Shown here piece by piece: positions 35,665 through 45,321 of a DNA stretch of 64,000 nucleotides. Source of the stretch: Nitrospira sp. GTDB taxonomy: Bacteria > Nitrospirota > Nitrospiria > Nitrospirales > Nitrospiraceae. The notes under the pieces were generated by a model, which was given only the letters and a program-made list of their open reading frames with translations, was not told the DNA's origin and did no database searches. The DNA is taken from contig JACOEK010000001.1 in NCBI GenBank assembly GCA_024998595.1, positions 62,001 to 126,000 on the forward strand, in the 5' to 3' direction. The translations under genes and the position numbers were made by a program. How positions within the stretch are numbered: the stretch's first letter is position 1; every line of letters begins with the position of its first letter.

Positions 35665-36197
35665 AGATTCGATCGACCACGGTGCTGTGTGTCAGGCGAG
35701 GCAATCAGGTGACGATGGGTTGTGACGGACAAGTCACCGTCGGCACCACCGTGATGAAACATAACGCCAAGAAAATGCGACGTATGCATAACGATACCGT
35801 CTTGTCCGGTTTCGCCGGCGCCACGGCCGATGCCTTCACCCTGTTTGAGAAGTTTGAAGCGAAACTGGCGGAATATCGCGGCAACCTGACGAGGGCCGCC
35901 GTGGAACTGGCGAAAGACTGGCGGACGGATCGCGTGTTGCGGCGTCTGGAGGCGCTGCTGGCGGTCGCCGATCTCGATCACTCTTTCATCATCTCCGGCA
36001 CCGGAGACGTGGTTGAGCCGGAGGACGGTATTCTCGCCATTGGATCGGGCGGACCCTATGCACTGGCTTCCGCGCGCGCCCTGCTGGCGCATTCCGAACT
36101 GGCCGCCGAACAAGTCGTGCGCGAATCCCTGATGATCGCCGGCGGAATCGACATTTATACCAACCAACAGATTGTGATCGAATCGCTCACGCGTTAG
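35661..36197 (+). CDS. hslV: ATP-dependent protease subunit HslV (ClpQ)
   Basis: 178 residues. The active N-terminal threonine is T6 in [14 protein letters not shown], so a five-residue leader must be removed; GCDGQVTVG and the [18 protein letters not shown] block are typical. The C-terminal [14 protein letters not shown] matches the family. Dodecameric HslV degrades proteins unfolded by HslU. It overlaps xerC by four bases and is 12 bp before hslU. Confidence 0.97.
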   Translation: MKIRSTTVLCVRRGNQVTMGCDGQVTVGTTVMKHNAKKMRRMHNDTVLSGFAGATADAFTLFEKFEAKLAEYRGNLTRAAVELAKDWRTDRVLRRLEALLAVADLDHSFIISGTGDVVEPEDGILAIGSGGPYALASARALLAHSELAAEQVVRESLMIAGGIDIYTNQQIVIESLTR

Positions 36198-36209
36198 GAT
36201 CAGCCTGCC

Positions 36210-37613
36210 ATGACGACCGAATCGACCTCCCGTCCACTCAATGTGAATAGCCTCACTCCCCGGCAGATCGTCGAGGCGCTGGATCGTTATGTGATCGGCC
36301 AGCAGGATGCCAAGCGCATGGTGGCGATTGCCTTGCGGAATAGATGGCGCCGGCAACAATTGGCGCCGGAGTTGCGCGATGAAGTCATGCCGAAGAACAT
36401 CATCATGATCGGGCCGACCGGCGTGGGAAAAACAGAAATCGCCAGACGGTTGGCGAAGCTCGCCGAAGCGCCATTTATCAAGGTGGAGGCATCAAAGTTT
36501 ACGGAAGTCGGGTACGTGGGCCGGGACGTCGAATCCATTATTCGCGATCTCACCGAACAGGCGATCAGTTTGGTGAAAACGAAACATCTGGATGATGTCC
36601 AGGAGAAGGCCTCGCGGCTCGGAGAGGAACGCGTCCTCGATTTGCTATTGCCTGGAGCGCCATCCCGTTCGGTCCCGCCAGGATTCGACCATGCTGGGTC
36701 GCGTGCGGAAGCTGCGGAGCCGACAGAGTCGCCTGACGCCACGCGCTCGAAGCTGCGATTGCAATTGCGCGAGGGCAAGCTGGATCAGCGGTCTGTGGAA
36801 GTAGAGGTGAAAGAGCGGGCTTTACCTCTCGGGGTGATCTCGAACGCGGGTGGGATGGAAGATCTCGAAGGGAATCTTCGCGACATGCTGGGCGGCATGT
36901 TCCAGGGAAAGAAAAAGAAACGGGTGATGAAAGTGCCCGATGCCCTGAAGCATCTCACTCAGGAGGAAGCCCAGAAACTGATCGATATGGATGAGGTGGT
37001 GCGAGAGGCCATCACGAAAGTCGAGCAAACCGGCATCGTCTTTTTGGACGAGATCGACAAGATCGCCGGCCGTGAGCGCGCGATGGGCCCGGATGTGTCC
37101 CGTGAGGGGGTACAACGCGATCTCTTGCCCATTGTGGAGGGTTCCACCGTCAGCACGAAACATGGGGCCGTGCAGACAGACCATATCCTCTTCATCGCTG
37201 CGGGGGCTTTCCATGTGGCCAAACCCTCGGATCTGATTCCCGAACTTCAAGGCCGGTTTCCTATCCGTGTCGAACTGGCGCCGCTCACCAAAGAAGACTT
37301 TGTGCGCATCCTGACCGAACCGCGTGGGGCCTTGGTGCGCCAGTATCACGCGCTGATGGCGACGGAAGGGCTCACCGTTGAGTTTAGGGAAGACGGTTTG
37401 GCGGAAATTGCGGCGACGGCGGTGCAAGTCAACGAGCGCACCGAAAACATCGGCGCCCGGCGTTTGTTTACGATCATGGAACGTCTGCTCGAGCAGGTCT
37501 CGTTCGAGGGATCTGAGATGCAAGAGAAGACCATCGTCGTGGATGCCGGGTATGTCCGAACACGGTTGCAGAACATTGTGAAGGATCAGGACCTGAGCCG
37601 CTATATTTTGTAA
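36210..37613 (+). CDS. hslU: ATP-dependent protease ATPase subunit HslU (ClpY)
   Basis: 467 residues. Begins with [35 protein letters not shown]; Walker A GPTGVGKT (68-75); pore loop GYVGRD; intermediate (I) domain about 110-245, Arg/Glu-rich; Walker [10 protein letters not shown]; sensor region [13 protein letters not shown]-terminal [10 protein letters not shown]-type tail (DQDLSRYIL) that activates HslV. The AAA+ hexamer unfolds substrates. Together with ClpXP this gives the cell two self-compartmentalised proteases in this window. Confidence 0.97.
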   Translation: MTTESTSRPLNVNSLTPRQIVEALDRYVIGQQDAKRMVAIALRNRWRRQQLAPELRDEVMPKNIIMIGPTGVGKTEIARRLAKLAEAPFIKVEASKFTEVGYVGRDVESIIRDLTEQAISLVKTKHLDDVQEKASRLGEERVLDLLLPGAPSRSVPPGFDHAGSRAEAAEPTESPDATRSKLRLQLREGKLDQRSVEVEVKERALPLGVISNAGGMEDLEGNLRDMLGGMFQGKKKKRVMKVPDALKHLTQEEAQKLIDMDEVVREAITKVEQTGIVFLDEIDKIAGRERAMGPDVSREGVQRDLLPIVEGSTVSTKHGAVQTDHILFIAAGAFHVAKPSDLIPELQGRFPIRVELAPLTKEDFVRILTEPRGALVRQYHALMATEGLTVEFREDGLAEIAATAVQVNERTENIGARRLFTIMERLLEQVSFEGSEMQEKTIVVDAGYVRTRLQNIVKDQDLSRYIL

Positions 37614-37642
37614 GCGGGGCCAGCCAGAGCGAGGAGTGACGC

Positions 37643-38539
37643 ATGAACAAACTGATTAAGAAAGCGGACGTGCTGATTGAGGCGCTACCCTATATTCGGA
37701 CGTTCAAGGGGAAGACCGTCGTCATCAAGTACGGGGGGCATGCGATGACGGATGCCTCGCTCAAGGCGCGGTTTGCGCAGAATGTGGTGTTGCTGAAGTA
37801 CGTCGGCTTGAATCCGGTCGTGGTGCATGGCGGCGGTCCGCAAATCGATCAGATGTTGGATCGATTGGGGATGGAAGCGAAGTTCAAGCACGGAGTGCGG
37901 GTGACCGATGCCGCGACGATGGAAATTGTGGAGATGGTGCTGGCCGGCCGGATCAACATGGAAATCGTCGATCTCCTCAACCGCCATGGCGGTCAGGCGG
38001 TGGGGTTGAGCGGCAAAGACGGCGGGTTGATGTTGACCAAGCCCTTGACGGCCAAGGCGTGGGCGGAAAGTATTGAAAAGGACATTGATGTCGGCGATAG
38101 CGACGCCGACTTCGGCTTTGTCGGCGACGTGAAGTCGATCGATCCCACGTTACTGCTGAAGCTCCAGGAGGATCACTACATTCCGGTCATTGCCCCCATC
38201 GGCACGGATCGGGAAGGGAACACGTACAACATCAATGCGGACCTCGTTGCAGGGGCGATCGCCGCGGCGCTCAAGGCGGAAAAGCTGGTGATGTTGACCG
38301 ACGTGAAGGGTATCCGGGATGCCAACGGCCGTCATCTATCGACGGTCTCTCGCAAGGATGTACAGCGGATGGTCAAACGCGGCACCATCAGCGAGGGGAT
38401 GCTGCCGAAGGTGCATGCCTGCCTGGATGCATTGGCCGACGGCGTCGGGAAAGCGCATATTGTCGACGGTCGTGTGCCCCATGCCATTCTGCTGGAGATC
38501 TTTACCCACAAAGGTATCGGAACCGAGATCGTCGCCTAG
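37643..38539 (+). CDS. argB: Acetylglutamate kinase
   Basis: 298 residues. KYGGHAM and VVHGGGPQIDQML form the glycine-rich phosphate and substrate loops; RVTDAATMEIVEMVLAG and NINADLVAGAIAAALKAEKLVMLTD are the family blocks. It phosphorylates N-acetylglutamate in the cyclic arginine pathway. A long N-terminal helix (MNKLIKKADVLIEALPYIRTFKGK) is the hallmark of the hexameric, arginine-inhibited form, so feedback regulation is expected. GAGGAG lies 8 nt before the ATG; 29 bp after hslU, probably the same transcript. Confidence 0.97.
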   Translation: MNKLIKKADVLIEALPYIRTFKGKTVVIKYGGHAMTDASLKARFAQNVVLLKYVGLNPVVVHGGGPQIDQMLDRLGMEAKFKHGVRVTDAATMEIVEMVLAGRINMEIVDLLNRHGGQAVGLSGKDGGLMLTKPLTAKAWAESIEKDIDVGDSDADFGFVGDVKSIDPTLLLKLQEDHYIPVIAPIGTDREGNTYNINADLVAGAIAAALKAEKLVMLTDVKGIRDANGRHLSTVSRKDVQRMVKRGTISEGMLPKVHACLDALADGVGKAHIVDGRVPHAILLEIFTHKGIGTEIVA

Positions 38540-38629
38540 CCTGTGAGCCAGCGCCGCCTCACGCGTCAATCACTTTTGAGCGGGGCGCATGATCACCCGG
38601 CTCCCGGCTGATCGGGCACCGATGGGTGC

Positions 38630-39418
38630 GTGGCGCACTTGCTGGAGACAGCCCGGGGTTTGCTCAGTACATTGTCACTTATAAGCCAAGTTACGAAAGA
38701 CTTGGCCGCACGGGAGAACATGGGGCGTAAACTGGTCACGGTAGGGGTTGCTGCTCGGCGTGCGATTAAGGAGATATTTGCGCGTCTCGACTATTCGCGG
38801 CTGGGTCCCATCTATTGCGACGAAGGCGGCGATGAATTTTGGGCCGCGAAGAGAGGGGCCTGTCAGCGTCTCGGAACGAAGGTGGCCACGGCGCTCAGGG
38901 CTCGGCTCAAACGAGGGGGCACCAGTTTGTATGTGGGGGCCGGCGTAGCGGAAATTCCACCGCTGGTGATGGAAACCCTTGATTTGGGTCGGAGCGTGAT
39001 CCCCTGTAACTTACGACGGCAGGAGGTACAGGTCCTCAATCGTGCCTGCGGCGTACTCCCGATCCGCTTCCAGCACCAAGACGCGGGTTCCGTGAAACAG
39101 CGGGTGGATCACCTCTGGCTTGTCAGTGTGCTGAATGATCCTGAACGTTTCCCGGAATTGTCGGTACTGTCATACGGGCGGGCGAATCCTGTGACGTTCA
39201 ATGCCAAGAAATTTCTTGCGGAACAACGGACGGTCGCTCGACTGGTCGATCGTTGCTTAGGCCGGTTAACTGTGCCGGGCTTGGTCACCACGACGGTTGA
39301 AGAGGCGGTATGGGTTGCCGAGTGGTGTCACCGGCGGGGCATTCCCTACAAAATTGATCCGCGCACGTTCGCGTCACCCACCGTGGGCGATCCCATTTGT
39401 GTCATGCGGATTGGGTGA
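38630..39418 (+). CDS. Hypothetical protein with a methyltransferase-like glycine motif
   Basis: 262 residues from a GTG; an ATG at 38720 (MGRKLVTVGVAARRAIKEIF) is an alternative, and neither has a clear ribosome binding site. The segment GTSLYVGAGVAEIPPLVMETLDLGRSVI (about 97-124) has the strand-GxGxxE-helix pattern of motif I in class-I SAM methyltransferases, and NLRRQEVQVLN follows where motif II would be. No substrate motif (NPPY, DPPF) is seen. It follows argB by 90 bp. Treat as conserved hypothetical; an enzymatic role is inference. Confidence 0.6.
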   Translation: MAHLLETARGLLSTLSLISQVTKDLAARENMGRKLVTVGVAARRAIKEIFARLDYSRLGPIYCDEGGDEFWAAKRGACQRLGTKVATALRARLKRGGTSLYVGAGVAEIPPLVMETLDLGRSVIPCNLRRQEVQVLNRACGVLPIRFQHQDAGSVKQRVDHLWLVSVLNDPERFPELSVLSYGRANPVTFNAKKFLAEQRTVARLVDRCLGRLTVPGLVTTTVEEAVWVAEWCHRRGIPYKIDPRTFASPTVGDPICVMRIG

Positions 39419-39455
39419 AGAGGGAGTAGGTGAAGCGCACGGATGACGAATGGGG

Positions 39456-39995
39456 TTACACCCAGAAGCCCGGGCGGGCTTTCTCTGGTCCAGAGAGATA
39501 TTGGCGGGAATACCGGATATAGTTCTGCGCGGATTCGCGAATCCATGCGAGTTCCTGTTCGGTCACCGGGCGTTTGACCTTGGCCGGCGAGCCCAGGATG
39601 AGACTCTTGGGTGGGACGATCGTATTTTCCGTGACCAATGATCCGGCACCAACGACCGAGTCTTCCCCGATCACCGCGCCGTCCATGATGATGGCGCCCA
39701 TTCCGACCAGCACCCGGTTTTGAATGGTGCAGCCGTGCAGCACGACGTTGTGACCGATGGTGACGTCGTCGCCGATGATGAGAGGGTGCGTGTCGTGGGT
39801 GACATGCAACATGCAGAGGTCCTGCACGTTGGTTCGGTGTCCAATGCGGATGTAATTCACATCGCCGCGGATGACGGCATGGAACCAGGCGCTGCAGTCT
39901 TCGCCCATCACGACGTCGCCGATGACGACCGCGGTGTCTTCGACAAAGCAGGATTGCGGGATCGTTGGCCTGATGCCTTGGAAGGTCCGAATCAT
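39456..39995 (-). CDS. Gamma-carbonic-anhydrase-family hexapeptide protein
   Basis: 179 residues. A left-handed beta-helix of hexapeptide repeats (VVIGDV, SAWFHA, RIGHRT, IIGDDV, TIGHNV). The three zinc-ligand histidines of the gamma class can be read: H64 (CMLHV), H82 and H87 (GHNVVLHG). The Gln in the NVQDLCMLHV block is also conserved. It belongs to the YrdA/CaiE/PaaY branch, where carbonic anhydrase activity is variable. A C-terminal helix follows. It is on the strand opposite its neighbours; 84 bp divergent from rimO. Confidence 0.92.
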   Translation of the reverse strand: MIRTFQGIRPTIPQSCFVEDTAVVIGDVVMGEDCSAWFHAVIRGDVNYIRIGHRTNVQDLCMLHVTHDTHPLIIGDDVTIGHNVVLHGCTIQNRVLVGMGAIIMDGAVIGEDSVVGAGSLVTENTIVPPKSLILGSPAKVKRPVTEQELAWIRESAQNYIRYSRQYLSGPEKARPGFWV

Positions 39996-40079
39996 CCGCT
40001 CAATCTAGGATAGCTGCAGGATGAATAGCAAGAGACCTCGTTTGACAGACTTTTCCGCCGTCTCGTAGACTGCCTGCTT

Positions 40080-41537
40080 ATGGCTTCATCATCATTGATT
40101 ACTCCCTCACGGGCGAAACGCAAGAAACCCACGATCGGCTTTGTGAACCTGGGTTGTTCGAAAAACCAGGTGGATTCCGAAGTCATGCTGGGGACGCTGG
40201 TGGCCGGCGGATTCCAGCTCACCGGCGATGCGCGTGCCGCCGAAGTGGTCATCATCAATACCTGCGGCTTCATTGAAGAGGCGAAGCAGGAATCGATTAA
40301 TAGCATTATCGAGCACGGCCGCCTGAAGAAGTCCGGCTCCTGTCGCGTCTTGATTGCCGCCGGTTGCCTGGCGCAACGCTATCAAGGCGAACTCCTAAAG
40401 GAACTGCCCGAGTTGGACGGTGTGGTCGGAACCGGCGAATTCGGACGCATCGCGGAAATCTGCCGCAGCCTCTTGGCCCCGAAAGCGCGTCAGCAACGTC
40501 TCTGGCTCGGGCAGCCACCCTATCTCTATGATGCCGACACGCCGCGCGTCCGTCTGGGCACGCCCCACAGCGCCTATTTAAAAATTGCCGAAGGCTGTAA
40601 CCGCAACTGTGCGTTCTGTGCGATTCCGATCATGCGCGGCAAGCAACGGAGCCGTCCGATCGAGTCCATCGTGGCGGAGGCCAAACGGCTGGCCCAAGAA
40701 GGGGTGAAGGAGCTCAACCTCATTTCCCAAGACACCATCAACTACGGGGTGGACCTGGGGATCAAACAGGGATTTACGGCCCTGTTGCGTGAGTTGGTCA
40801 CCGTGGACGTGCGCTGGATCCGGCCCTTTTATTTGTATCCGCAACAGGTGACGGATGAGTTGCTGGATGTGTATGCCGGCGAGGCGCGCATCACCAAATA
40901 CCTCGACATGCCGCTGCAACATATCAGCGACGGCATGTTGAAGCGGATGCACCGATTGGGTGACCGCAAGCACCTCACGAAACTGGTCGAACGTATTCGC
41001 GCCAAAATCCCCGGCGTCTTTTTTCGAACGGCCTTTATCGTGGGGTTCCCCGGCGAGACGGATGCGCACTTCGAAGAATTGAAGCAGTTTATCCTCGATA
41101 TGGAGTTCGATCGCGTCGCGGTGTTTCTCTATTCTGATGAGGAAGGGACATCGGCGGTCGATCTCGATCGAAAAGTGGATCAAGCCGTAATGGAAGAACG
41201 GCGCAATGAACTGCTGTCTCTGCAGGAGTCCATTTCAGAATCCAAGAACCGTGACTATCTCGGCCGCACGATCGAAGTCCTGGCGGATGGAATTTCCGAA
41301 GAGTCGGACCGGTTGCTTGAGGCGAGGCACCAAGGTCTGGCGCCTGAGATCGACGGAGTTGTCTATTGTGAACGTGGAGTGGCCAAGCCGGGCGAATTTC
41401 TGTCGGTGACGGTGACCGACGTGGTCGGATATGACCTGATGGCTCAGCCTGTCGGGCGTCTTGATGCACAGAAATCGTCTTCTTCCACGTCTCCTGCCCT
41501 GCTCATGCCCAAAAAAAACGGGGCGGGTTACCGGTAA
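40080..41537 (+). CDS. rimO: Ribosomal protein S12 methylthiotransferase RimO
   Basis: 485 residues. The N-terminal MTTase domain has its three Cys (VNLGCSKN, NTCGF, AGCLAQ) for the auxiliary 4Fe-4S cluster; the radical-SAM cluster is CNRNCAFC with the following AIPIMRGKQRSR. The PFYLYPQQ and DMPLQHISDGMLKRMHR blocks set it apart from MiaB. A C-terminal TRAM domain (about 385-455) is followed by a Ser/Lys tail. It adds a methylthio group to an aspartate of S12. The tail after 460 is longer than usual. Confidence 0.95.
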   Translation: MASSSLITPSRAKRKKPTIGFVNLGCSKNQVDSEVMLGTLVAGGFQLTGDARAAEVVIINTCGFIEEAKQESINSIIEHGRLKKSGSCRVLIAAGCLAQRYQGELLKELPELDGVVGTGEFGRIAEICRSLLAPKARQQRLWLGQPPYLYDADTPRVRLGTPHSAYLKIAEGCNRNCAFCAIPIMRGKQRSRPIESIVAEAKRLAQEGVKELNLISQDTINYGVDLGIKQGFTALLRELVTVDVRWIRPFYLYPQQVTDELLDVYAGEARITKYLDMPLQHISDGMLKRMHRLGDRKHLTKLVERIRAKIPGVFFRTAFIVGFPGETDAHFEELKQFILDMEFDRVAVFLYSDEEGTSAVDLDRKVDQAVMEERRNELLSLQESISESKNRDYLGRTIEVLADGISEESDRLLEARHQGLAPEIDGVVYCERGVAKPGEFLSVTVTDVVGYDLMAQPVGRLDAQKSSSSTSPALLMPKKNGAGYR

Positions 41538-41582
41538 GCTTTCGCTCGCCGGCGGCCCGCCCGCTATGATGCACATACCCGC

Positions 41583-43061
41583 TTAGATCTTTGCGCTGAG
41601 ATAGAGGGATGCGCCGCGCCGGTTAATCAAGACCAGAACGGTTTGGCCTTTCGTGAGACTCGATGCGGCCCGATCGAACTCCTTCATGGATGTCACCGGC
41701 TTGCGGTTGATTTCTCGGATCACGTCACCGGGCATCAACCCCGCCCGCTCCGCGTCACTCTCGGGATCAACCGTGGTGACCACCACTCCTTGAATCTTTC
41801 CCTTGAGCCCGAGTTCTTGAGCCGTTTCCCGGTCAAGCTCCTGCACGGCGAGGCCCGCCAACGGTTGGTCCGATGGTGTGGCCTCCGTCCTCGCTACCTG
41901 TTGATTGTCCGGCAGTTCCGCAAGAGTGACGGCCAACTCCTTTTCCTGACCGTCCCGCAACACTTTCACCGTGGCTTTGCTGCCGACCGCGCTGCGGGTG
42001 ACGGCCCGCTGAAGCGTGACTGCATCTTCGACGGTGGTGCCCTGAAATGAGAGGATGACGTCGCCCTGTTTGATCCCGGCCTTATCCGCCGGGCCTTCTT
42101 CCTTCACATCGGTGACGACCGCGCCATTGCTGCCCTTCACGCCGAAGGATTTGGCCAACTCATGGTTCAGATCCTGAATGCCGATGCCAAGGTAACCGCG
42201 AACGACCTTTCCGGTCTTGATGAGGCTTTCGTAGATCGGCTTGCTCATGCCCGTCGAGACGGCGAAGCCGACGCCTTGATACCCGCCGGTTTGAGAAAAG
42301 ATGGCCGTATTGATGCCAATTAATTCCCCTTTGGTGTTCACGAGCGCGCCGCCGCTGTTACCCGGGTTGATGGCGGCATCCGTCTGAATGAAATCTTCAT
42401 ACTGCGTGATTCCCATGTGCCCGCGTCCCAGCGCGCTGACGATGCCCAGGGTCACCGTGGAATTGAGGCCGAACGGGTTTCCGATCGCCAGAACGTATTC
42501 ACCGACCTGAAGGCGGCTCGAGTCGCCCCAGGGAATGGTCGGGAGCTGCGCGCCGTCGATCTTGACCACGGCAATATCACTCTTCGGATCAGTGCCGACG
42601 ATCCGCCCTTTGAACTCTCGTTTATCAGGGAGCGTGACCGTGACTGTTTTCGCTCCTGCGATCACGTGGTTATTGGTCAGCACATATCCATCCTGAGTGA
42701 CGATCACGCCCGACCCTTGCCCACCGCCTCGATGCTCTCGCGGCTCCGATGGCGGACCGAACCGGCGCGGGCCGAATGGTGATCCAAAAAAGTCTTCCGT
42801 TTTCCCGCGCGGGCGGGCGTGGTCGGACACTTCCTCCGCCCCGCTGGTGGTGATGTTGACGACGGCTGGCGTGACCGTCTTGGCCACATCTGCGAATCCG
42901 GCAGCGGGTAAGGCGCCGGTCGGCGCAATCGGGCGTTCCTCTGCAGCTGGCGATGGGTTCGAGGCGTGAGACGGTGAGAGCGGGGTATAGCTCCAGATCA
43001 ACCCGGCGCTCAATGCGGCAATACCGGCTAGGACACTGACTGATTGTACGGGTCGTTTCAT
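41583..43061 (-). CDS. degP: DegP/HtrA-family periplasmic serine protease (Do-type)
   Basis: 492 residues. N-terminal signal anchor (VSVLAGIAALSAGLIWSY), a Gly/Pro/Arg-rich loop (about 80-115, LA-loop position), and the trypsin-like domain with H132 (TNNHVI), D162 (SDIAVVKI) and S236 (GNSGGAL). Two PDZ domains follow (about 285-375 and 395-485). It degrades or refolds misfolded envelope proteins. It lies 120 bp downstream of a sensor kinase in the same orientation, suggesting co-regulation or shared transcription in the manner of CpxAR/DegP. Confidence 0.95.
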   Translation of the reverse strand: MKRPVQSVSVLAGIAALSAGLIWSYTPLSPSHASNPSPAAEERPIAPTGALPAAGFADVAKTVTPAVVNITTSGAEEVSDHARPRGKTEDFFGSPFGPRRFGPPSEPREHRGGGQGSGVIVTQDGYVLTNNHVIAGAKTVTVTLPDKREFKGRIVGTDPKSDIAVVKIDGAQLPTIPWGDSSRLQVGEYVLAIGNPFGLNSTVTLGIVSALGRGHMGITQYEDFIQTDAAINPGNSGGALVNTKGELIGINTAIFSQTGGYQGVGFAVSTGMSKPIYESLIKTGKVVRGYLGIGIQDLNHELAKSFGVKGSNGAVVTDVKEEGPADKAGIKQGDVILSFQGTTVEDAVTLQRAVTRSAVGSKATVKVLRDGQEKELAVTLAELPDNQQVARTEATPSDQPLAGLAVQELDRETAQELGLKGKIQGVVVTTVDPESDAERAGLMPGDVIREINRKPVTSMKEFDRAASSLTKGQTVLVLINRRGASLYLSAKI

Positions 43062-43181
43062 GGGGGCTCCTCCTAGAAGACGGTTGTCTGTACGCGCGGG
43101 AGAGATGGATCCTACGTGCGACAGTCACTAGGAAGGTAACAGCCCTGGATGAGAAAACTATTAGCGAAGAATTAGAAGTCG

Positions 43182-44582
43182 TTAAGCTGCTGCTGCCAAC
43201 GGCAGAACGAGGGTGAAGGTCGAGCCGTTGCCGACTTCGCTCTGAACTTCGATGTGGCCATGGTGGGCTTCCGCAATCCAGGCGCAGATGGCCAGACCGA
43301 GGCCCGTCCCTTTTTTGGTATGGGCCCTGGCATCATCCGTGCGGAAGAAGCGGTCGAAGATCTGTTTGTGCGCGTCCTGAGGAATGCCGATTCCATAATC
43401 GCGCACGGAGAGCCGCGCGGTGGAGCCTTCCACCCGCAAGTCGATTTCGACCTTGCCGTGGGGATGGGAATATTTCACCGCATTGTCGACGATGTTGAGG
43501 ATGAGTTCCCGCAGCCGAAGTTCGTCGCCGCGCACGGTCGCCGGTTGTATCGTGCCCATGATGACATCCACTTCTCGTTCCTGGCCCAGGAGGCAGGCCT
43601 GGCGTTGAATGTCTTCCACTAGGGCTTCCAGGCGGACCGGCTCGCATTCTGTTTTGACCTGGCCCATATCCGCCCGCGAGAGGAACAGCAGCTCCTCCAC
43701 GATACGGGACATGCGGTCGATCTCCTCCAGATTGCTTTCCAGCACCGCGATGTAATCTTCGACGGGTCGGGGACGGCGTAACACTAACTCGCTCTCGCCC
43801 TTCATGACCGTCAGCGGGGTGCGCAGTTCGTGGGAGGCGTCGCTGCTGAACTGCCGGATTTGCGCGAAGGAGGTTTCCAGTCTCGCGATCATGTTGTTGA
43901 AGGTATCGGTCAGGCGCCCGATTTCGTCGGAGGAGCGTTCAGAATGCAGTCGTTGCGTCAGATCGCCCGCCGCGATCCGTTGCGCGGCGACGGTAATGGA
44001 ATCGACCGGGCGTAGGGCGCGTCCTGCCAGAAACCATCCTCCAACCAAGGACACGACCAGCGCAATCGGCGCCATGACGAGCAGGACGAGAAGGAAGCGC
44101 CGGAGGGTTTCCTCGACGCCTTCCAGGGTGGTGCCGACCTGGACGATATACAGTAATGAACCGCGGTAAATAATGGGCACGGACACCAGGCGCAGCGGCG
44201 GTTCGTTGGGGTATCGGGCGGATTCGAAGACGGTGCTGCCGGTAAAGGCGGCTTCCAGGGCCGGGCGGCTCAATGGAACGTCGTGCTGTCGGATATTCGG
44301 GGAGCGGATGGTGATGGTGCCGGTGGGGCTGAAGATCTGAAAGAATTTGTCGATACGGGTGAGTTCAGGAAATTGACTCAATAGGGCATCTTCATCGATG
44401 AGGGGAAGGAAGCCACGGGTCTCCAGCGAGCGCACGGCGGCCGAGGCGGTGTCCTGCAACGACTCATCGACCTGGTCGCGGAGGCCGCGGGCCGTGATGG
44501 TATAGAGCACCACGGAGAACGTCATCAGGATTAGGGCCAGCGCCGTTCCGTACCAGAGGGTGAGCCGGAGTCGAAGGGGCAT
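43182..44582 (-). CDS. Membrane sensor histidine kinase
   Basis: 466 residues. TM1 (about 8-30), a periplasmic domain of about 130 residues, TM2 (about 165-188), HAMP (about 189-240), the phosphoacceptor H251 in SSDASHELRTPLT, and the HATPase domain with N-box ELILNIVDNAVKYSH, G1 DYGIGIPQ and G2 GTGLGLAI. This is the layout of CusS/heavy-metal or envelope-stress kinases. Its ATG overlaps the regulator's stop (TGATG). The signal is unknown. Confidence 0.94.
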   Translation of the reverse strand: MPLRLRLTLWYGTALALILMTFSVVLYTITARGLRDQVDESLQDTASAAVRSLETRGFLPLIDEDALLSQFPELTRIDKFFQIFSPTGTITIRSPNIRQHDVPLSRPALEAAFTGSTVFESARYPNEPPLRLVSVPIIYRGSLLYIVQVGTTLEGVEETLRRFLLVLLVMAPIALVVSLVGGWFLAGRALRPVDSITVAAQRIAAGDLTQRLHSERSSDEIGRLTDTFNNMIARLETSFAQIRQFSSDASHELRTPLTVMKGESELVLRRPRPVEDYIAVLESNLEEIDRMSRIVEELLFLSRADMGQVKTECEPVRLEALVEDIQRQACLLGQEREVDVIMGTIQPATVRGDELRLRELILNIVDNAVKYSHPHGKVEIDLRVEGSTARLSVRDYGIGIPQDAHKQIFDRFFRTDDARAHTKKGTGLGLAICAWIAEAHHGHIEVQSEVGNGSTFTLVLPLAAAA

Positions 44583-45253
44583 CAGTCTACCTTGAGCATA
44601 TACCCACTCCCTCGTATCGTATGGATCAACTTTCGCGCCCGCCCGCGGTCGATCTTATTGCGTAAGTAATTGACGTAGACGTCGATGACGTTGGTGAACG
44701 TGTCGAAGTCTTGATTCCAGACATGGTCGGAAATCATGGGACGGGTCAACACCCGTCCGGCATGCCGCATAAAATATTCCAGAAGGGCATATTCTTTGAC
44801 CGTGAGATCGATACGCTGCCCTCCGCGGGTGACTTCCCGCGTGGCGGGATTGAGGATGAGATCATCGATCTGGAGCGTGCCGGAGGATTCGGCCGTGCCG
44901 CGCCGCAGGAGAGCCCGGACGCGGGCGAGCAATTCGTCGATGGCGAACGGTTTGGTGAGGTAGTCGTCCGCCCCCGCATCCAGTCCCTTGACGCGTTGAT
45001 CGACTTTCGACTGCGCTGTGAGGATCAAGACGGGCGTCTGAATTTTTTCCTTGCGGAGACGAGTCAGCACTTCCATGCCGGGGAGGCCGGGCAGCATGAG
45101 GTCGATCATGATGAGGTCGTAGCTGCCGCTCAGGCCCAGATCGAGACCCTGCGCGCCGTCCTCACAGAGGTCGACCGCATAACTTTCTTCTTCCAGGGCT
45201 CGCTTGATGAAGGAGCCCACCTTGGTTTCATCTTCAACGACAAGTACGCGCAT
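44582..45253 (-). CDS. OmpR/PhoB-family response regulator
   Basis: 223 residues. Receiver domain with acidic pair E7/D8, phosphoacceptor D51 (YDLIMIDLMLPGLPG), Thr in ILTAQSK and Lys in LTKPFAIDELLAR. The C-terminal winged helix (about 125-220) ends VRGSGYMLKVD, typical of OmpR family. First gene of regulator-kinase-DegP; the downstream protease is a likely target, by inference. Confidence 0.96.
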   Translation of the reverse strand: MRVLVVEDETKVGSFIKRALEEESYAVDLCEDGAQGLDLGLSGSYDLIMIDLMLPGLPGMEVLTRLRKEKIQTPVLILTAQSKVDQRVKGLDAGADDYLTKPFAIDELLARVRALLRRGTAESSGTLQIDDLILNPATREVTRGGQRIDLTVKEYALLEYFMRHAGRVLTRPMISDHVWNQDFDTFTNVIDVYVNYLRNKIDRGRARKLIHTIRGSGYMLKVD

Positions 45254-45321
45254 AGGTGCTGCCTGCAGGTGGGTGGATTATAGCAGAGGCAGCCGGTCTG
45301 TGATGAGGTCAAACGTGTGCG

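Noticed and set aside
39456-39995. Acetyltransferase of the hexapeptide family
   Set aside because: The three His of the gamma carbonic anhydrase site are in place, and the acetyltransferase Asn/His pair is not seen.
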